Below are positions 20,066 to 29,098 of a stretch of 64,000 nucleotides of DNA, piece by piece. Origin of the DNA: Rossellomorea aquimaris (GTDB taxonomy: Bacteria > Bacillota > Bacilli > Bacillales > Fictibacillaceae); NCBI GenBank assembly GCA_020524245.1, contig JAIVLN010000001.1, positions 992,001-1,056,000 on the forward strand, written 5' to 3'. The translations under genes were made by a program, and so were the position numbers. Numbering within the stretch: the stretch's first letter is position 1; each line of letters begins with the position of its first letter. Under the pieces are notes generated by a model that was given only the letters and a program-made list of their open reading frames with translations, ran no database searches and had not been told where the DNA came from.

Positions 20066-20593
20066 CTATATATCGTCATTTTTCGCCATTTGTTTACGCT
20101 TGTCCATCTGTTCTTTCGTATAGATGACCTGCATCGGATTGCCACCGACGAATGAACCGGGTTCGACATCCCGATGAACGAGGGATCCTGCAGATACGAT
20201 TGCCCCGTCACCAATCGTGACACCGGGCAGAATCGTACTGTTGGCTCCGATCATCACTTCATCACCAATCACTACATTACCAAGCCGATACTCTTTTATC
20301 AAATATTCATGCGTCAAAATCGTCGTGTTGTAGCCGATGATCGAGTTCCGACCGACCGAAATCTTCTCCGGAAACATGATATCGACCATGACCATCAATG
20401 CAAAAGCAGTCTGATCGCCGACCTTCATTCGGAGAAACGTCTTGTACAGCCAGTTTTTCACCGGAATGATCGGTGTATACCTCGCCAGCTGGATGACGAT
20501 GAAATTCTTGAACACTTTGAAAAAAGGAACCGTCCTATAAATCTGCCAAAGCGCATTGCTTCCTTTGACAGGGTAGCGCTTGGTGTTCCGCAT
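20066..20593 (-). CDS. yvoF: Hexapeptide-repeat acyltransferase YvoF
   Basis: A 175-residue protein with left-handed beta-helix hexapeptide repeats (VVIGDEVMIGANSTILPGVT, IGDGAIVSAGSLV, GSFVGGNPMQVIY). Such enzymes transfer acetyl or other acyl groups to sugars or small molecules; the substrate here is unknown. The first base of its start codon overlaps the last base of the ppaX stop codon. Position matches B. subtilis yvoF. Confidence 0.88.
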   Translation of the reverse strand: MRNTKRYPVKGSNALWQIYRTVPFFKVFKNFIVIQLARYTPIIPVKNWLYKTFLRMKVGDQTAFALMVMVDIMFPEKISVGRNSIIGYNTTILTHEYLIKEYRLGNVVIGDEVMIGANSTILPGVTIGDGAIVSAGSLVHRDVEPGSFVGGNPMQVIYTKEQMDKRKQMAKNDDI

Positions 20594-21243
20594 TATACCG
20601 TCACCTCTACCTCTAATACGTTTAGTAGGTCTGGCATTTCTTCTAACATGTAATCCGGTTGCAATCGCTCGAGCGTCTCGCGTCCTTTGATGGTCCAGGC
20701 GACAGCGCCCGTCATTGTCCCGGCATTTTTACCGGCATCGATATCATATCGGCTATCTCCGACCATGATCGCTGAGCTCACATCGGATTGCAAATTCGCC
20801 AGCGCCCGTATGATTGGCTCTGGATCCGGCTTCGCTTTTTCCACATCATCCAAGGTAACGATGGTTGTAAAGTAATCGCTCAATCCGGTGATTTCAAGTC
20901 CGAGCTCGACCGCATCGCGCATCTTTGTCGTTACGATGCCGAGCTTGAAACCTTTCTCATGTAAGGTTTTCACCGTTTCTACCACACCTTCAAAGGCATG
21001 TACGTATTCTTCATGATGGGCAAGATTGTGTTCTTTATACATTTTTACCATATCAGGAACCGATGTTTCATCTACTTCTTTAAAACTATCGACGAGAGGT
21101 TGTCCGATGAATGAGATGATGTCCTCCCTGCTGAATCGTCCAGGTTGGAAATGCTCTAATGTATGGGTAAAGGATGCGATGATCAGTTCGTTCGTGTTGA
21201 TCAGCGTTCCATCCAAATCAAACAAAATTGTATCAACTTTCAT
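20593..21243 (-). CDS. ppaX: PpaX, pyrophosphatase of the HAD family
   Basis: A 216-residue HAD phosphohydrolase: FDLDGTLINTNE holds the nucleophile Asp, VTTKMR is motif II, and AKPDPEPI and MVGDSRYDIDAGKNAG are motifs III and IV. In B. subtilis PpaX hydrolyses the pyrophosphate made when HprK dephosphorylates HPr-Ser-P, which fits its place in the hprK operon. The ATG at 21243 follows GAAAGGAAG; upstream codons overlap yvoD and lack a ribosome site. Confidence 0.95.
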   Translation of the reverse strand: MKVDTILFDLDGTLINTNELIIASFTHTLEHFQPGRFSREDIISFIGQPLVDSFKEVDETSVPDMVKMYKEHNLAHHEEYVHAFEGVVETVKTLHEKGFKLGIVTTKMRDAVELGLEITGLSDYFTTIVTLDDVEKAKPDPEPIIRALANLQSDVSSAIMVGDSRYDIDAGKNAGTMTGAVAWTIKGRETLERLQPDYMLEEMPDLLNVLEVEVTV

Positions 21244-22186
21244 AGTTGGCTTCCTTTCGATGTCTATAAGCTTTTCTTGCATCTATACGGTTCCAGACGA
21301 TAGCAACGATCATCGTCAGGACGATCGCAACGACGAGCCGAATCAATAACAACGGCCAAACCGGGATGCCGAGTGGAATGAAGATCAACGTATCCTCGAT
21401 GACGGCGTGACAGGATACAAGAAAGATGAATGCGAGATACAAGTCTTTCTTCTCGACGCCGTCTTCTTTTACCGCCTGCATCATAACGCCTGCTCCATAC
21501 GCGAGTCCGAATACGATTCCGGCAGCGAGCGTTGTGGACGTGTTCGATTTCATGCCGAGTGAGCGGGTAATCGGCGACATCCAACGTGAAAATACCGTTA
21601 ACCAGTTCAAGTCCTTCATGAGCTGGATGAAGATCATGAGCGGAATGACGATGGCTGCGAGCTGGATGATTCCGATAAACCCTTTTTCCACCCCGAGCCA
21701 GAGGATGTTCCAGAATCCTGAAACGTGCTCTTCAGACTGGGAAATCAGTCCGTACACCGCTTTTTCTGTACCGCCTTTCCAGAAGATCGAAATCATCCAG
21801 GCGGATATGAATGCAAGCCCTAAGCGTACGACAAGAACGATCCACATCTTGATGCCCGCTTTCGTGGCAACAGTGGACTCGATCAATAGGTTATGAGAAA
21901 AAGAGAGCATCACAGCGAGGATGAACACCTCTTTTACCGTCAAATCAAGGCTCAAAATCGCTCCGATTCCAGCATATAGATTCAAGAAGTTTCCGATGAC
22001 GAGTGGTAACGCCGCCTCACCAGAGAGACCGATCCACTTCATAAGCGGTTCAGCCAGTTTGACAAGCCAGCCCATCACAGGTGTCTGACCTAATATCGTA
22101 ACGAGAAGGGTGATAGGGAAAATGATCTTTCCAAGCTCCCAGGTCGTGTTCAGTCCAACTTTCAGACCTTTTCGCAAAGTATTCAT
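21233..22186 (-). CDS. yvoD: Nucleoside-recognition (Gate) domain membrane protein YvoD
   Basis: A 317-residue polytopic membrane protein with about eight hydrophobic segments and two Gate-type halves (GNFLNLYAGIGAILSLDLTV and GIVFGLAYGAGVMMQAVKED). The family is related to SpmA/SpmB and nucleoside transporters; its transported substrate is unknown. The ATG at 22186 follows AAAGGAGG at about ten bases. A GTG three codons earlier sits directly against that site and is less likely. The end overlaps ppaX by 11 bp. Confidence 0.88.
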   Translation of the reverse strand: MNTLRKGLKVGLNTTWELGKIIFPITLLVTILGQTPVMGWLVKLAEPLMKWIGLSGEAALPLVIGNFLNLYAGIGAILSLDLTVKEVFILAVMLSFSHNLLIESTVATKAGIKMWIVLVVRLGLAFISAWMISIFWKGGTEKAVYGLISQSEEHVSGFWNILWLGVEKGFIGIIQLAAIVIPLMIFIQLMKDLNWLTVFSRWMSPITRSLGMKSNTSTTLAAGIVFGLAYGAGVMMQAVKEDGVEKKDLYLAFIFLVSCHAVIEDTLIFIPLGIPVWPLLLIRLVVAIVLTMIVAIVWNRIDARKAYRHRKEANYES

Positions 22187-22210
22187 CTCCTTCACCCCTC
22201 CTTTCGATGA

Positions 22211-23023
22211 TTACTGATCCAAGTACCGTTTGTCCGCAAGACCTGCTTTTCTACGGTAGATCAAGATTCCGATGCTGACCACGATCAAGACGATCGAGAT
22301 GACCTGCGCCATCCGAAGACTTTCCGTGAGCATCAGGCTGTCTGTCCGCAATCCTTCAATGAAATACCGACCGACAGAATAATATATGACGTACGTGAGG
22401 AACAATTCCCCGCGTCGTAAGTTTACTTTTCTCAAACCAATCAAAATCGCAAACCCGATGATGTTCCAAATGGATTCATAGAGGAACGTCGGATGATAAT
22501 AGGTTCCATTGATGTACATCTGGTCAATGATCCAGTCCGGAATGAATAGCCCTTCTAAAAAGGATCGACTCACTTCGCCGCCGTGCGCTTCCTGGTTCAT
22601 GAAGTTGCCCCAGCGTCCGATCGCTTGTCCGAGGATGATACTCGGTGCTGCGATATCAGCGAGCTTCCAGAACGAAAGATCTTTCACTTTTGCAAACACG
22701 TAAGCTGTCAAAAACGATCCGATGAGCGCACCGTGGATGGCGATACCGCCTTCCCAAATCTTGAAAATGTCGCCGAGATGGTCTTTGTAATAGGACCATT
22801 CAAACGCAACATAATAGATTCTCGCAAATATAATCGCAACCGGTACGGCAATCATGACGAGGTCGACGAACGTCTCCGAGTTCATCCCTAACCGTTTCGT
22901 TTCTCGGACTGCGATGTACAATCCAAGTAAAGCTCCAAATCCTATAATAATCCCATACCAGTAGATGGTCAATGGACCAAGTTCAAGCGCAACCCGATCC
23001 AATGGTTGTATTTGTGAAAGCAT
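22211..23023 (-). CDS. lgt: Lgt, prolipoprotein diacylglyceryl transferase
   Basis: A 270-residue membrane enzyme with the Lgt signature [14 protein letters not shown] and the conserved [12 protein letters not shown]. It transfers diacylglycerol from phosphatidylglycerol to the lipobox Cys of prolipoproteins. Clients in this window include OppA, DctP, the DUF3221 protein and the HExxH lipoprotein. It lies 11 bp after hprK and 24 bp before yvoD. Confidence 0.97.
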   Translation of the reverse strand: MLSQIQPLDRVALELGPLTIYWYGIIIGFGALLGLYIAVRETKRLGMNSETFVDLVMIAVPVAIIFARIYYVAFEWSYYKDHLGDIFKIWEGGIAIHGALIGSFLTAYVFAKVKDLSFWKLADIAAPSIILGQAIGRWGNFMNQEAHGGEVSRSFLEGLFIPDWIIDQMYINGTYYHPTFLYESIWNIIGFAILIGLRKVNLRRGELFLTYVIYYSVGRYFIEGLRTDSLMLTESLRMAQVISIVLIVVSIGILIYRRKAGLADKRYLDQ

Positions 23024-23034
23024 TTATGCTCCTC

Positions 23035-23970
23035 CTAAAAGTCGTCGTAATCTGGTGTGTCGATGACATGGTTTAATTTATCGGAAAATTGCTGTGCCGC
23101 GTTGACGCCCATCTTCTTAAGACGGAAGTTCATTGCTGCCACCTCGATGATGATCGCAAGGTTTCGTCCCGGTCTGACGGGAACGGTCAGTCTCGGAAGT
23201 TCACAATCGATGATCGTCATCGTTTCTTCATCCAACCCGAGTCGATCATACGTCTTTTTCGAATCCCACGTTTCGAGGTTGATCGTGAGTGCAATCTTTT
23301 TATAGTTACGGATCGCACCAGCACCGAACAGCGTCATGACGTTGATGATGCCAAGACCTCGAATTTCGAGGAGATGCTTGATAAGATCTGGTGCACTACC
23401 CACGAGGGTTTTCTCGTCTTCCTGGCGGATTTCAACGGAATCATCCGCGACAAGTCGATGTCCTCTTTTTACAAGCTCCAGCGCGGTTTCACTTTTACCG
23501 ACACCACTTGATCCGGTAATGAGCACGCCGATTCCGTAAATATCGACGAGAACGCCGTGCACCGCGGTTGTTGGCGCGAGCTTACTTTCAAGGAAGTTGG
23601 TAAGTCGGCTACTGAGACGGGTTGTCGTCATCGGCGAACGGAGAATCGGAATGTTCTGCTCTTCCGCTGCTTCCGCCAGTTCAGGCGGCACTTCCCAGCC
23701 GCGCGAAATGACAATCCCCGGAGTTTCCTCCGTACACAGTTTACGGAGCCGTTCGCGACGGATACGCTGGTCGAGGCCGGTTACGAAAGACAGCTCTGTT
23801 TTTCCTAAAAGCTGTAGACGTTCTGCCGGGTAGTATGCAAAATAGCCCGCCATTTCCAGGCCGGGTCTTGAAATATCACTCGTCGTAATCGAACGGTGTA
23901 TCCCTTCTTTACCGTGGACGAGTTCGAGTTCGAACTCCTCGATTAAATCTTTTATATGTATGTTCGCCAT
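23035..23970 (-). CDS. hprK: HPr kinase/phosphorylase
   Basis: A 311-residue protein. The Walker A motif is [14 protein letters not shown], and the family signature is [20 protein letters not shown]. It phosphorylates Ser46 of HPr and Crh when glycolytic intermediates are high, and reverses this at high phosphate. It leads the operon hprK-lgt-yvoD-ppaX-yvoF. The ATG is preceded by GGGAGTGAC at slightly long spacing. Confidence 0.97.
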   Translation of the reverse strand: MANIHIKDLIEEFELELVHGKEGIHRSITTSDISRPGLEMAGYFAYYPAERLQLLGKTELSFVTGLDQRIRRERLRKLCTEETPGIVISRGWEVPPELAEAAEEQNIPILRSPMTTTRLSSRLTNFLESKLAPTTAVHGVLVDIYGIGVLITGSSGVGKSETALELVKRGHRLVADDSVEIRQEDEKTLVGSAPDLIKHLLEIRGLGIINVMTLFGAGAIRNYKKIALTINLETWDSKKTYDRLGLDEETMTIIDCELPRLTVPVRPGRNLAIIIEVAAMNFRLKKMGVNAAQQFSDKLNHVIDTPDYDDF

Positions 23971-24166
23971 CTAGATGGTCACTCCCAAAGTCTAACGTTA
24001 ATACCACACTATATTTTATCATGCTTTCATCCAATATGCCGTAACTACACTTATTTTTCCATTATCAGGCTGAAAAATATGTCCTTTGTAGGTGAAATAT
24101 TTAAGATTGCGCTCAAAAAGGATAGAGGTGGACCAGAGGAGAATCTCTAGTAGAGGTGATAGATGA

Positions 24167-24565
24167 ATGGTGCAGATTGTTAATGAACTACCAGATAAAG
24201 AGGCTTTCTTTGCGTTGTTCCAGACGACTGGTTGGGACTTGGAGTTTACAGTAGATTCCTTATTTGAAGCGATCTCCAACAGCTGGTATGTGCTTTCCGC
24301 TTATGAGGATGATGAGCTGGTCGGCTTTGGAAGAGTGGTGGCCGATGGCGTTTATCAAGCGATGATTTGTGATCTGATTGTCCTCCCAGACTACCAGGGG
24401 AAAGGAATCGGGAGTCGGATATTAGAAGAGTTGTTGCGAAAATGTGAGCAACACTCCATTCGGATGGTCGTATTGATGAGCGCAAAAGGGAAAGCTGGTT
24501 TCTACAAGAAGTTCGGTTTCATAGAAAGGGATCCGGAAGCACCCGGGATGATTTGGAGGGGGTAA
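24167..24565 (+). CDS. GNAT-family N-acetyltransferase
   Basis: A 132-residue acetyltransferase. The acetyl-CoA loop is in ICDLIVLPDYQGKGIGSR, and a C-terminal GFYKKFGFIERDPEAPGM completes the fold. The substrate is unknown. The ATG at 24167 follows AGAGGTGAT. It stands alone on the plus strand between hprK (divergent) and the ATPase (convergent). Its stop is followed within a few bases by the second 52-bp repeat array. Confidence 0.88.
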   Translation: MVQIVNELPDKEAFFALFQTTGWDLEFTVDSLFEAISNSWYVLSAYEDDELVGFGRVVADGVYQAMICDLIVLPDYQGKGIGSRILEELLRKCEQHSIRMVVLMSAKGKAGFYKKFGFIERDPEAPGMIWRG

Positions 24566-24568
24566 ATA

Positions 24569-24828
24569 GTATTAGGAGGATAGAATGAACCTCTTTTATC
24601 CCTCATTTTCGCTTTTTCCCAATATGGAGGACAGAATCGGCCTCTTTCTATCCCTCATTTCTGCTTTTTCCAAATATGGAGGATAGAATCGGCCTCTTTC
24701 TGTCCCTCATTTTCGCTTTTTCCCGATTTGGAGGATAGAATCGGCCTCTTTCTATCCCTCATTTTCGCTTTTTCCCGATTTGGAGGATAGAATCGACCTC
24801 GATCTATCCTTCATTTAACTTTTTCCGC
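24569..24828. repeat. Tandem array of 52-bp hairpin units (array B)
   Basis: Five units begin at 24569, 24621, 24672, 24724 and 24776 (one step is 51 bp). Each has GGATAGAA-9 nt-TTCTATCC, then TTTTCGC and a T-rich run; the later units open with CGATTT. Unit length, the CGATTT and TTTCGC positions and the dyad centre equal those of the 4.0-kb array, while the stem sequences differ. The array fills the convergent gap between the GNAT gene and the ATPase terminator. No gene is present. Confidence 0.95.
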
Positions 24829-24859
24829 TATATCTTTCGCCTCAAATACCTTCCCATAA

Positions 24860-24886
24860 GGAAAGAGGCTGACACAAGTCAGCCTC
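24860..24886 (-). terminator. Probable terminator of the P1B ATPase gene
   Basis: GAGGCTGAC-TTGT-GTCAGCCTC on the minus strand, followed by TTTCCTT. The T run is imperfect. The stem arms equal those of the his operon terminator. Confidence 0.7.
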
Positions 24887-24898
24887 CTCATCTATACT

Positions 24899-26824
24899 TT
24901 AAGATCTTAACAACCGCAAGCTGTTCAGAATGACCAGGATCGTGCTGCCTTCGTGCCCGATGACGCCGAGTGGCAAGTCGATGACCTGGATGAAGTTCGA
25001 CGCGATTAAGGATAGAATGACAATCACAGAGAATACGAGATTCTGCTTGATGATCCGTGTCATCTTTTGAGAAAGACGCAACACTTCCGGCAGATTGTTG
25101 AGCTGGTCGTTCATTAGGACGACATCGGCTGTTTCCATCGCCACGTCTGTCCCGCGTCCCATCGCAATTCCGATATCTGCTGCCGCTAACGCAGGTGCGT
25201 CATTGATTCCGTCCCCTACCATTCCGACTTGGCCGTACTCCTTTTTCAGCCGCTTGATCTGAGTTACTTTATCTTCCGGAAGGCATTCCGAAATATACGA
25301 ATCAATGCCAGCTTCCTCCGCGAGAGCCTTCGCGGTCGTTTCGCTATCGCCCGTCACCATGATCGTCGACACACCCAACTGCTTCAGCTCTGCAATGACT
25401 CGCTTACTTTCCTCTCGAATCTGATCTTTAATTGCAAAAACGGCCGCGACCCCGCGCTCATCTTTTACATAGACGAGTGTCTTGCCTTGCGTCATCCAGG
25501 CTTCCGTCTGTTCTGGATAGAACGTATCATACCCTTCCCCGACGAAAGAAGGCTTACCGATCGTCCACATTTTACCGGAAAAAGTCCCGACTACACCGTT
25601 GCCCGTTATGCTTTCCATCGCTTCCGGAGAGGAAATCTGAATCGACCGCTCTTCAGCTGCATGGACGAACGCTTCAGCTAACGGATGGCTGGAGTAAGAC
25701 TCGATGGACGCCACCGCCCGCACGACATCCGCTTCATCTAAATCCTCCCTCACGACGAGATCCGTTACTTCCGCTTTCCCGTGTGTGAGCGTCCCGGTTT
25801 TATCAAAAGCGATTGCATCCATTTTCGCTAACAACGTTAGATGGTTTCCACCCTTCAAGAGCACACCTTTTCGAGCTCCATTCGAAAGCGTCGATAACAC
25901 GGCTGGCGCAATGGAAGCCATCACCGCACAAGGAGATGCGACAACGAGCAAAATCATCGCCCGATAAAAGGTTTCCGTCCAACTCCAACCGAGCGCATAA
26001 TGCGGAACGAACATCATCAAGCCAACGACTGCCAACACGATGTTCACATATTGCCCTTCGAATCGCTCGATGAATTGCTGGGACTCGGACTTTTCGTTCT
26101 GAGCGGTCTGGACCATATCGACAATTCGCTGATACATCGTTTCATTGCTGGCGTGCGTCACACGTACGGTCACCGTTCCACTATCATTCACGGTCCCAGT
26201 GAACACCTGGTCCCCGATTTCCTTATTCACCGGAATTGATTCTCCCGTGATCGCCGATTGATCAACGGTCGTATGCCCTTTTTCAACCTTTCCGTCAGCC
26301 GGGAATTGTTCGCCTGGACGGACGAGTACGAAGTCATCGACACTCAAGTCTTCAACGTTTATTTCAACGAGTTGCTCTCCCTGGATTCGAAGAGCGGTCG
26401 AAGGCTTCATGTTCAACAAGGAAGTGATCGTCTTTTTACTCTTATTCAGTGTATAGGTCTCTAACGCACCACTCATGGAAAAAATGAAAATCAACAAAGC
26501 CCCCTCAAGCCAGTAGCCGATGATGGCCGAACCAAGTGCTGCCAAAACCATCAGGAGCTCCACGTTCAGCTTCTTCTCTTCGATCGTCTCAAGGATGCCT
26601 TCTTTCGCTTTCGCAAAACCACCAATTGCATAAGCAAAAACGTAGAAGATGACTGGTGCAACATTTATATTAATGGTCGCCAGGAACCAACCGATTAAAA
26701 TCAGAACACCACTCGTCAGAGCTGCAATCATTTCCCAATGCTCACGAAATACATTCCCTATGGTTTTGTAACTGAAATTCTGTTGTTGTTCAACCTGTTT
26801 GGAATAAACCAGTTTTTCCTCCAT
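24899..26824 (-). CDS. P1B-4-type metal-transporting ATPase (PfeT/ZosA-like)
   Basis: A 641-residue P-type ATPase: TGES actuator motif, phosphorylation site DKTGTLTHGKAEV, the SSHPLA nucleotide-domain motif and GDGINDAPAL. The membrane motif is SPC (VVASPCAVMASIAP) rather than CPC, and the last membrane helix has HEGSTILVILNSLRL. SPC plus HEGST defines the P1B-4 group (Fe(II), Co(II), Zn). There is no N-terminal CxxC metal domain. B. subtilis PfeT (ZosA) is of this group, exports Fe(II) and is controlled by PerR and Fur, which agrees with the boxes upstream. The ATG at 26824 follows GAGAGGGGTG; an ATG seven codons earlier lacks a ribosome site. Confidence 0.9.
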   Translation of the reverse strand: MEEKLVYSKQVEQQQNFSYKTIGNVFREHWEMIAALTSGVLILIGWFLATININVAPVIFYVFAYAIGGFAKAKEGILETIEEKKLNVELLMVLAALGSAIIGYWLEGALLIFIFSMSGALETYTLNKSKKTITSLLNMKPSTALRIQGEQLVEINVEDLSVDDFVLVRPGEQFPADGKVEKGHTTVDQSAITGESIPVNKEIGDQVFTGTVNDSGTVTVRVTHASNETMYQRIVDMVQTAQNEKSESQQFIERFEGQYVNIVLAVVGLMMFVPHYALGWSWTETFYRAMILLVVASPCAVMASIAPAVLSTLSNGARKGVLLKGGNHLTLLAKMDAIAFDKTGTLTHGKAEVTDLVVREDLDEADVVRAVASIESYSSHPLAEAFVHAAEERSIQISSPEAMESITGNGVVGTFSGKMWTIGKPSFVGEGYDTFYPEQTEAWMTQGKTLVYVKDERGVAAVFAIKDQIREESKRVIAELKQLGVSTIMVTGDSETTAKALAEEAGIDSYISECLPEDKVTQIKRLKKEYGQVGMVGDGINDAPALAAADIGIAMGRGTDVAMETADVVLMNDQLNNLPEVLRLSQKMTRIIKQNLVFSVIVILSLIASNFIQVIDLPLGVIGHEGSTILVILNSLRLLRS

Positions 26825-26849
26825 TGGATTTTTCACCCCTCTCATAATT

Positions 26850-26868
26850 GAGAATGAAAACTATACTC
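26850..26868. promoter_or_regulatory. Possible Fur box near the ATPase start
   Basis: GAGAATGAAAACTATACTC matches the 19-bp Fur consensus at 13 positions. On the minus strand it covers a TATAGT that could be the -10 of a second promoter (TTGTAT, 18 bp, TATAGT). The match is moderate. Confidence 0.4.
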
Positions 26869-26884
26869 ATTACCCTTATAAAAA

Positions 26885-26914
26885 TACAAGAGCTGCCAAC
26901 ATTACGTTGACAGC
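26885..26914 (-). terminator. Terminator-like hairpin in the ATPase leader
   Basis: On the minus strand GCTGTCAAC-GTAAT-GTTGGCAGC is followed by TCTTGTATTTTT. It lies between the PerR-box promoter and the ATPase start, so it could attenuate transcription from that promoter. A chance hairpin is possible. Confidence 0.4.
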
Positions 26915-26975
26915 GGTTTTAATTCGTCTTTTAATCTATTCAGTTAAAATTAAAATGGTTCCTACAATGGAATAA

Positions 26976-26990
26976 TTATAATTATTATAC
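26976..26990 (-). promoter_or_regulatory. PerR-type box overlapping a promoter -10
   Basis: GTATAATAATTATAA on the minus strand agrees with the PerR consensus TTATAATNATTATAA at 13 of 14 defined positions. It contains TATAAT (26989-26984), so binding would block the promoter. The -35 region is weak. The downstream gene is the P1B-4 ATPase. Confidence 0.65.
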
Positions 26991-27012
26991 CATCCTCTAT
27001 CTAAAATGAAAC

Positions 27013-27046
27013 TAAAAAAGCTGATACTTTAGAAAAAAGTACCAGC
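27013..27046 (-). terminator. Terminator of yvlD
   Basis: AGCTGGTACTTT pairs with AAAGTATCAGCT (one mismatch) and is followed by six T on the minus strand. Confidence 0.85.
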
Positions 27047-27060
27047 TCTTTCAAGAATAT

Positions 27061-27423
27061 TTACTTATCTTTTAAAGGCTTTACAATCAACGTATTGATC
27101 AGCAGTGTCAGGACCGAAATGATGATCGCTGCCAACAACGCCATACCGAAACCGGATATGACGAATGCATCCCCCATCAGCCATTGCGTCAACATGAGCG
27201 TGACGGCATTGATGACAATAAGGAACAACCCTAAGGTCATAATCGTCACCGGTAAAGTCAGTATGACGAGGATCGGTTTGACGATTACATTCATGATGGA
27301 GAGCAAGAGACTTGCAAGAATTGCTGCACCAATTCCTGATAAATAAAACGATTCACTGAAAAATCCTGAAACGACCATAAGTACGATGGTATTGACAATT
27401 AATGATATGATCCAGCCCCTCAT
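27061..27423 (-). CDS. yvlD: YvlD, small membrane protein of the phage-holin-4-2 superfamily
   Basis: A 120-residue protein with four hydrophobic helices. This family is named after holins but is a conserved chromosomal protein. In B. subtilis yvlD belongs to the yvlABCD operon under sigma-W, linked to envelope stress. It is 11 bp after yvlB. No lysis or prophage gene is near. Confidence 0.85.
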   Translation of the reverse strand: MRGWIISLIVNTIVLMVVSGFFSESFYLSGIGAAILASLLLSIMNVIVKPILVILTLPVTIMTLGLFLIVINAVTLMLTQWLMGDAFVISGFGMALLAAIIISVLTLLINTLIVKPLKDK

Positions 27424-27434
27424 CCTCTTCCTCC

Positions 27435-28586
27435 TTATCTTTTTGCGATGGAAATCGAGCCTGTTTTCGCTTCTGCTTCTATTTTGTATGTGTTCTCAGC
27501 TTCTTCATTTGCGATGAATTCCATACGTTTTTGTACGACATCTTTACTTTCCTTGTTCACCTTCACTTTATCCAGGTAACAATTCAGATTACCGATGGTC
27601 GCTTTCAGATTTCCATCGATACGCAATGAATCGGGCACGAGCAGCTCGATTTTACCTGCAACGGTTTTAAAAGAAGCCTCCCCAGGTAGAGCTTCATCCA
27701 AAATGAATGTGATGGATCCATTGAGAGTTTCTGCTTCCACCTTCTCATATTTTCCATTGAGACGGATGGCTCCGTTCAACGTTTCTAAATCGACTTTTTC
27801 CCACTCGCTGTTTTCAAGCTTGATCTTTCCGTTTGAAGTCGAAGTGGTGAGTGACTCGCCTTTTACCCGATCGAGAGAGACAGCACCGTTAGATGTTCGG
27901 ATCGTCATCGATTTGGTCTTCAACGCTTCTAATGAAATTGCACCATTCGATGTGCGCAAGTGGATTTCCTCATATTGTTGTGCCGGAACATATACATCGG
28001 CATGGACCTTCATCCGGTTCTCATCGACCATCAGTTGAAGCTGACCATTTTCAGTTGTAAAATGGACGTTTTTCATGAAGTACGTCTTCGCTTCTTCAAC
28101 GCTCTGGGTTCGGAACACGGATGCAGCGCACTCTACTCTGACGCTTTGCTCCTCCCACGGATGCAGCTTAATCCCGCCATTCGTGATTTGGGCCCTGATT
28201 TTACTGATGTCGACCTCATTTTCTTGAAACACATGATCGACTTCAATCGACTGTCCGAAATTGAGATCGAAATCGGACTCTTTCAGTTTGTTGACGACCC
28301 GATCAAACAAATTGGAAAAGCGACTGATGGTCGATTCGATTTTACTGGAGCTGGATTGATTTGTTTTCTGCTCCGTCTTTTGTTGTTCCGTTTTCGAATG
28401 GGTTTGATCCTGATGCCCTTGCTTTTGAGTGGCTGATGACTTCACCTCTTGCTTGATTGGTTCTGTTTTGACTTGTTGTTCTACATCGTCCGTGTTTTCA
28501 CCGATCGCTTTTAAAAGGTCGATGGCTTCACTGGATGTGATTCTCCCTTCATCCAGCATCCTTAAGATCATTCTACGTTCTTCCAC
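27435..28586 (-). CDS. yvlB: YvlB, DUF4097 beta-helix protein with N-terminal SHOCT-like helix pair
   Basis: A 383-residue protein. Residues 1-35 are a short helical domain (ERRMILRMLDEGRITSSEAI), followed by a Gln/Lys/Ser-rich linker to about residue 85. A long run of short beta-repeats (LRTSNGAISLEAL, IRTSNGAVSLDRV, TSTSNGKIKLENS, LETLNGAIRLNGK) then forms a DUF4097 helix. There is no signal peptide. In B. subtilis yvlB precedes yvlC/yvlD in an envelope-stress operon. The start is GTG at 28586 after GAGGGGGAG. Confidence 0.85.
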   Translation of the reverse strand: MEERRMILRMLDEGRITSSEAIDLLKAIGENTDDVEQQVKTEPIKQEVKSSATQKQGHQDQTHSKTEQQKTEQKTNQSSSSKIESTISRFSNLFDRVVNKLKESDFDLNFGQSIEVDHVFQENEVDISKIRAQITNGGIKLHPWEEQSVRVECAASVFRTQSVEEAKTYFMKNVHFTTENGQLQLMVDENRMKVHADVYVPAQQYEEIHLRTSNGAISLEALKTKSMTIRTSNGAVSLDRVKGESLTTSTSNGKIKLENSEWEKVDLETLNGAIRLNGKYEKVEAETLNGSITFILDEALPGEASFKTVAGKIELLVPDSLRIDGNLKATIGNLNCYLDKVKVNKESKDVVQKRMEFIANEEAENTYKIEAEAKTGSISIAKR

Positions 28587-28603
28587 GAACTACTCCCCCT
28601 CGT

Positions 28604-28909
28604 TTATTTCTCTAATAGTACAACGATCCCTCTCACTATATTCCATATCACCAAGGTCAACGCGATGCCACCGAACAAGATGATGCAGCTGATGGAAAAC
28701 ACGTTGAAAAGCATCCCCATTTCAAAAAAGAGGATTGATAACATCGCTAAAGCGACGATTGGAATCAAATGAAATGTAATCGCTTTTTTTGCATGCTCCC
28801 TTACTAGGTGGTCATTCATGAAACAATAGATCATTACCGGAACTAGGAAAGGTGCAAAGATAATGCTCATATAGCCTAGTGATGAGATTACTCTACACGT
28901 TGAAGACAC
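28604..28909 (-). CDS. DUF4870-like small membrane protein
   Basis: A 101-residue protein with three hydrophobic helices and the phrase VREHAKKAITFHLIP typical of DUF4870/Tic20-like proteins. The function is unknown. The start is GTG at 28909 with GGAGGAGA upstream. It leads the three-gene run with yvlB and yvlD and may correspond to yvlA; I am not certain of that name. Confidence 0.75.
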   Translation of the reverse strand: MSSTCRVISSLGYMSIIFAPFLVPVMIYCFMNDHLVREHAKKAITFHLIPIVALAMLSILFFEMGMLFNVFSISCIILFGGIALTLVIWNIVRGIVVLLEK

Positions 28910-29051
28910 CTATCTCTCCTCCATTTTATGCCTGACCTGTGTGAGGCTATGTTGTTTATTTCCCTTTTCTTTATATGGTAAAGCACAACTCTTTGCGAAA
29001 ATGACGACACTCCAGCCGGAGGTCCAATCCTTCTCTTTATTTCGACATAAA

Positions 29052-29090
29052 AAATAAAAAGCCTTCTAAGAGTAAAATTCTTAGAAGACT
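29052..29090 (-). terminator. Terminator of uvrBA
   Basis: AGTCTTCTAAGA pairs with TCTTAGAAGGCT, followed by a T run, eight bases past the uvrA stop. Confidence 0.92.
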
Positions 29091-29098
29091 TTCCTTCG

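Noticed and set aside
26885-26914. Metal riboswitch in the ATPase leader
   Set aside because: Only one simple hairpin is visible, with no conserved riboswitch core; kept as a possible attenuator.
27061-27423. Phage holin, hinting at a prophage
   Set aside because: The family name is historical; the gene is the chromosomal yvlD beside yvlB, and no other phage gene is present.
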